Below the pieces are notes generated by a model. It worked only from the letters and a program-made list of their open reading frames with translations. It was not told the DNA's origin and did not search any database. From assembly GCA_018398765.1 (NCBI GenBank), contig JAHBMJ010000614.1, positions 19,448-44,200 of the forward strand: a DNA stretch of 24,753 nt, in the 5' to 3' direction. Below, piece after piece: positions 20,108-24,753 of this stretch; position 1 is the first letter of the stretch; each line of letters opens with the position of its first letter. The position numbers and the translations under genes are program-made. This stretch comes from Chromera velia. Lineage: Eukaryota; Sar; Chromeraceae.

Positions 20108-20496
20108 TGGTCCCCATGCTGGGTAACTTGGAGAACCGTTTGACCTGCTTTATATAATTCCCAATTAATTCAGAAAAGTTGATTGGATAAATTTTTTGAG
20201 AAGTTCACTCACATGGACAGTTACGTCCTTTTTTAGTACACTTGCCCACCTTTGTTCGCTCGTCTCTGTGAATGTGCCGTAGATTTGAAGTATATATATA
20301 AGAGAGCAAGGTTGACTCTTGAAAATCCTGCCTCAAATCAGAAATCAACTCTCACAGCAAGTCGACTCATGTCGAATGCAGTGGCGGATCCGCCGGCCGG
20401 ATCGACTATACAGTGCAACACTTTTTGCAATATGCATGCACTCCTTAATTGAATCGCACGCGCACGCGTGCGCGCGTTGCATGTAACACTGCATCC

Positions 20497-21599
20497 CCTC
20501 GATCAATTAATCAACAAAGAACCAGAGAGACACTATAAAGATACTGCTCCTGCCGTGGCCCCCGGCCATGGTATCTGTTAAGGCTCTTAGCCGCACCTAT
20601 AGAAAAAAAAAGTTAAATTACCAATAAATCGGGTTACATTTGCCTTTCGGGACCCGCGCTTTCCGGCAACTGTATACTGTTAGTGTGCGCGAGGAAAGAG
20701 TGAGTGCAAAGGGTGTGCGGGGCACGTAATGAATTAGCGCCCTGCGCCATGCATTACCAAAAGGGTGCAGTATTGCCTTTCGAGCCCAGCTTGCATGCAG
20801 TATGATTGGTTCGCTACCAGATATCAGTGGACTTTCAGTGTAGCAGCATACAAGAAAACGGCTCAGTCTTTTTGAGCCTGTCTTAATGAATGATGCATGT
20901 ATATGAACACTATTCTCCTATACTGAATCGGGGTAGATGGATACGCATTGAGGCTAGGCCATGCCGGGAGGAGGCTAAGAGGTAGTAACCATTCTTGTCA
21001 GTGAAGCGTCGAGGCTAGCTGACATTCGTATCTTTCGTTCCACTTCTGGGGGTTCGCTGTTTGAGCGCAACCCCAAGCAATACCCAACATATACAGCGCG
21101 TGCATAGCGAATATGCACCTTTTGTCTAACCTTGATGTATCAGTACATATATATGCAAAAACACACATGGAGGCGAATTGTACGTAGATTCGATCATCTG
21201 TGTAGTTTTCAAGGAAGGCGATAAAGCATACCGTCTAAGTGAAGCTGTTCTAAATTGCTCCATTGTTTGACTATGTTACCAAGCTCAGTGGCAAGTTAAG
21301 ACATACTGCCTTACAGAGTCAGGAGTAAGCCGCACCATGACTGAGTGTGCTTGACAAAGAAAAAAAACGGTTAATTTGATCTGCAGGAACCTCTTTTTGC
21401 CCATCTTTTTTCTTTTTACTTGGCCCCTCTTATCGTTCTTCAGCAGCTGGTTTCTCGACTTCCTTCTACCTCCACTTGAAGATTTGGGATGCAAAATACT
21501 GTCTATATATAGTGTGTATCACTGTGGATGCTATAGTATTCGCTTTCAAATGTTGTGGAGAGGCTCGCCGTGTATGAGTCCAGCGCTTGGTGAGTTCAA
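20497..21599. other. No supported gene
   Basis: About 1.1 kb of unique-looking DNA. A GC-rich block (ccgtggcccccggccatgg, about 20554-20572) contains a small palindrome. Open frames are short, and the 91-codon frame at 21376-21651 runs into the minisatellite. No gene is seen. Confidence 0.45.
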
Positions 21600-23290
21600 G
21601 AGGGAGAGATGTGAACAGAAGCCGTTTGGGCCTGTGAATAAAGCTAGGTAAGCAAGTGTGTGAACAGAAGCCGTTTGGGTGTCTGGGTGAATGTTTGGGC
21701 GTACGGGTGCATGGAGAAAGAGGGGCATGGAAAGGAAGTGTGTGCAATAACAGAATCCGCTTAGATCTGCAGGTGGATGAATGAAGAGAGACGGAGAAAG
21801 CGAACGTGTTTATAAGTATGTATAAGTTTGTGAACAGAAGCCGTTTGGGCGTGTAAGCAAGATAAGGAGAACGAGTTACACAACAGAAGCCGCTTAGGCC
21901 CGTGGATGAATGAAGAGAGATCAATTGTATGTCATTAAAGAAAAGCCGCTTGGGCCGTTGGTTAGGCCTGTGGATAAATGAAGAGGGATTAAGTGTATGA
22001 ACAGAAACATACAAAAGCCGCTTAGGCCTATGGATGAGTGAAGAGAGACAGGGAGAATGAGTATGTGAACAGAAGCCGTTTAGGCATGTGGGTGAATGAA
22101 AGGAGACACGGAGCTACAAGGAGAGCGAGTGTATGAACAGAAGCCGCTTGGGCATGTGGGTGAATGAAGGGAGTGTGTGAACAGAAGCTGGTTGGGCGTG
22201 CGGGCGAAGAAAGAGAGACAAGGAGAACGAGTGTGTGAATAGAAGCTAAGAACATAAGCTGTTTAGGCCTGTAGATAAATGAAGAGGGATCAATTGTGTG
22301 TTATTAAACAAAAGCCATTCGGGCCTATGGTTAGGCCTCGCTAGGCATGTGGATGAATGAAGAGATATCAAGTGCATAAACAGAAGCCGCTTAGGCCTGC
22401 TGATAAATTAAGAGAAACAGGGAGAGTGAGTGTATGAACAGAAGCCGTTTGGGCGTGTGGGTGAATGAAGAGAGACAAGGAGATACAAGGAGAGCGAGTG
22501 TGTGAATAGAAGCTGGTTAGGCGTGCGGGCGAAGAAAGAGAGACAAGGAGAACGAGTGTGTAAACAGAAGCTAGGAACATAAGCCGTTTGGGCCCGTAGA
22601 TAAATGAAGAGGGATCAATTGTGTGTCATTGAATAAAAGCCACTCGGGCCTATGGTTAGGCCTCGCTAGGCCTGTAGATGAATGAAGAGATATCAAGTGC
22701 ATGAACAGAAGCCGCTTGGGCCTGCTGATGAATTAAAAGAGACAGGGAGAGTGAGTGTGTGAACAGAAGCCGTTTGGGTATGTAGGTGAATGAAGAGAGA
22801 TAAAGAGATACAAGGAGAGTAAGTGTGTGAACAGAAGCCGCTTGGGCCTCATGCAGTGAATCAATAAAGAATAATGAAGAGAGACATGGAAAGTGAGTGT
22901 CTAAACAGAAGCCGTTTGGGGCATCACGACGGTGTGGGTGCATGAACATAGATAAAGAAAGCGAGTGTGTGAACCGATGTGAACAAGCTAGGTGAACAGG
23001 AGCCGGTTGGGCGTGTGGGTGAATAAAGAAGGATAAGGACTCGCACAAGCATATCAGCAGAAGATATTTGCATAGGCGTGTGGGTACCTAAATGAATAGA
23101 GACAGCCTGTCACTAAGAGAGAATGAGACTCAGTGTGTAAACAAAACTTCAAGCCGCTAGGGCCTGAAATAGAAATAAACGAAGAGAGACAGAGAGAGCA
23201 GGTATGTGAACAAAAGCCATTCGGGCATATAGATGTGAGAGTGTTAATAGAAGCCGTTAACTTTGGGCATGTGGGTGAGTGATCGAAGAG
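21600..23290. repeat. Minisatellite of about 25 units with higher-order repeat
   Basis: A core gaacagaagccgYttgggc, followed by a GTGNRTGAATGAAGAGAGA-like part, recurs every 40-75 bp about 25 times. Within it four distinct markers repeat at exactly 325 bp: gaagctggtt (22184/22509), aacataagc (22251/22576), aaagcca (22311/22636) and cagaagccgctt (22381/22706). This defines a higher-order unit of about five cores. The minus strand shows long open frames rich in Ser, Leu, His and Phe in more than one frame; these are explained by the repeat. Confidence 0.92.
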
Positions 23291-23420
23291 AGACAGGGAA
23301 AATGAGGGAGTAAGCGACTAAGCAAGTGAGACAGTGAGTGAGTAAATTAGTGAGGAAAGCAAGAATGACTCAGTGAGTCAGTGACTAAGTGTGTTGGTGA
23401 CTCTGAGTGAGTAAGTGAAC
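23291..23420. repeat. Degenerate GTGA/GTAA simple repeat
   Basis: Variants of agtgagtgagtaa and gtgactaagt follow the minisatellite directly and may have grown from its gagtgtgtgaa segment. Confidence 0.7.
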
Positions 23421-24685
23421 ACAACCAACTACAGCAACTAATATAGCAAACGTAGCAAGCGTGTAGTTTTAGACTTGTATAACGTTGTGTTCAAACATTT
23501 TATAGACTAGCTCACAGTCTTAGTCACAGCTAGATGATTTAAAAGAGCAAGTTGATAATAGAAAGCGTACATAATGTTTGGCTACTACATATGCTATTAT
23601 GCTACTACTAGAATGGCTAAAATATAAATGAAAATAAATGAAAGAAACATTATAGCATGTGTGTTTGTATGTAAAAGACTTATATATTGACTTCGTAAAT
23701 AAAAAATAAAAATATAAGTAGATTTAAGCGGGGAGCACTGTGATTTTTAACTTTTTTAAAAGCAAAAATAAGTTGTTAAAGATTTATCAGTAATGTATTG
23801 CTGTGGTTACAATTTCATTTTCTCTTTCACGTTTATTCACGTTCACACCATGTGTTAGCGAAGTCCTTGTACGTCATTAATTTTCTTATTAGCAAATGTA
23901 TTTAATAGCAGAGCTCTTCTTGTTTCTTCTTTTTAACCGTCTTGAAGCCCGTCCAGCCATCTCCGGCCCTCTACGGTATTTACAGATACCGCGGCTATGC
24001 CTTTGCGCAGCCAACAACCGTGATTGAGGGTTTGTCATGCACTATATATTAATATGGGAAGGGGAACCTGTTGTATGCATGTACCACGATCATAGACGCA
24101 CCTCTCAGTGCTCTCATCCTATCTCACCCCTAGGGGCCACGGCATATCCCGTAGGGACATTACAATTGATTAATACAGTGAGCATATTTTGTCTGCATGC
24201 ACTTTTTTTCCCATTTGTCCACACGTGGTTACCGTAGTGGGCCCGACCGACTCACCCAGTGCCAGGGTCTTTGGTAGGCCCGCGCCATACGGCTTGCAAG
24301 AACTGTCTACATGCAAGAGTCCATTTTGGTACCTCCGACAGTCACTTTGGCTGCAAGTTTGGCATGGGAGAACGCTACTCAGTTCTCTAAAACGCCCACT
24401 TCTTTCACCAAGGCATTTTGTTTCGAACAAACAAGGCCTCCACCTACTATGGAAACTTGCAGTTCTTCTTAACATTCTCTTGTTCGATCATCCGTCTCCC
24501 CGTCTCCATCCCTGTTTCACTTCTTTTTACCAAATCAGGATATATCAGAGCAGGGGCGTTTTCATTTTTATGTGCATTCGCTACTCTCTTTCAAAATTGT
24601 CTGTGCTTTAAAATTTTCAAAAAGACTCACAAAAAGGAGACAAATCGGAGTGATACTGTTTTTCCAAGGCAGTAGTAGCAAGCAT
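23421..24685. other. No supported gene; AT-rich, then mixed
   Basis: 23421-23930 is AT-rich with stops in all frames. 23930-24685 has more balanced composition and overlapping open frames on both strands (24189-24611 plus, 24475-24170 minus), neither with a recognisable motif. A small inverted repeat (cggtat...ataccg) lies near 23975-23992. Confidence 0.4.
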
Positions 24686-24689
24686 ATCG

Positions 24690-24753
24690 ACGAGAGATTC
24701 TCTCTCTTTCACTCCCTCCCTCCCTCCCTCCCTCTCTCCCTTCCCCCCCCCCC
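24690..24753. repeat. (TC)n/(TCCC)n tract ending in a C run at the window edge
   Basis: TC and TCCC units pass into more than ten C at the last base. This resembles the homopolymer edges of the two gaps inside the window. Confidence 0.9.

Larger units (their letters stand above)
17302..20496. repeat. Long dispersed/duplicated repeat, copy 2
   Basis: Second copy of the repeat at 12114-15955, shorter because it lacks the 705-bp segment. Both edges match those of copy 1 while the flanks differ. The junction where the segment is missing carries an A-rich filler (aataaaaaaaaag near 17528). Confidence 0.88.

Noticed and set aside
21466-23048. Several Ser/His/Leu-rich minus-strand frames in the minisatellite
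   Set aside because: They arise in more than one frame from the repeated unit. The 325-bp period does not keep frame, so coding is unlikely.
21600-23290. Possible CRISPR-like array
   Set aside because: Units and intervening sequence are both repetitive and diverged, with no constant repeat and unique spacers, and the genome is eukaryotic.
24170-24611. Overlapping 100-140 codon frames near the right edge
   Set aside because: There is no recognisable motif, no supported start or splice sites, and comparable openness on both strands.

Overview
The window is nuclear DNA of a eukaryote with spliced genes. The two recognisable genes have GT-AG introns of about 100-730 bp, intergenic DNA is long and repeat-rich, TGCATGC-type motifs are very common, and there are assembly gaps. 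An alveolate of the chromerid type (Chromera-like) fits this style. That placement is inference; no rRNA, tRNA or lineage-defining marker is visible.

Layout. (1) 1-1855, plus strand: part of an unidentified multi-pass membrane protein gene, broken by an in-frame TAG or by a short intron. (2) 1856-7598: no convincing gene; microsatellites, a 292-base gap, and a mosaic family of dispersed repeats. (3) 7599-9232, minus strand: a three-exon gene for tubulin-binding cofactor A (TBCA). (4) 9233-9931: the shared upstream region of two divergent genes, with a large GC-rich palindrome carrying TGCATGC arms. (5) 9932-11930, plus strand: a five-exon gene for CHMP6/VPS20 of ESCRT-III. (6) 12114-20496: two direct copies (12114-15955 and 17302-20496) of a 3-4 kb repeat. 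Each holds a minus-strand, intron-containing coding region of unknown family, and each copy is disabled by different lesions. The unduplicated spacer between them holds a weak candidate exon with a signal-peptide-like N-terminus. (7) 21600-23290: a minisatellite of about 25 diverged units with a clear 325-bp higher-order repeat. (8) 23290-24753: AT-rich DNA with no supported gene, ending in a TCCC/poly-C tract.

The identified genes are housekeeping genes: tubulin folding and endosomal membrane remodelling. They stand head to head about 700 bp apart, so shared regulation is possible but not shown. The least explained items are the paired pseudogene family, the intergenic palindrome, the mosaic repeats and the higher-order minisatellite.
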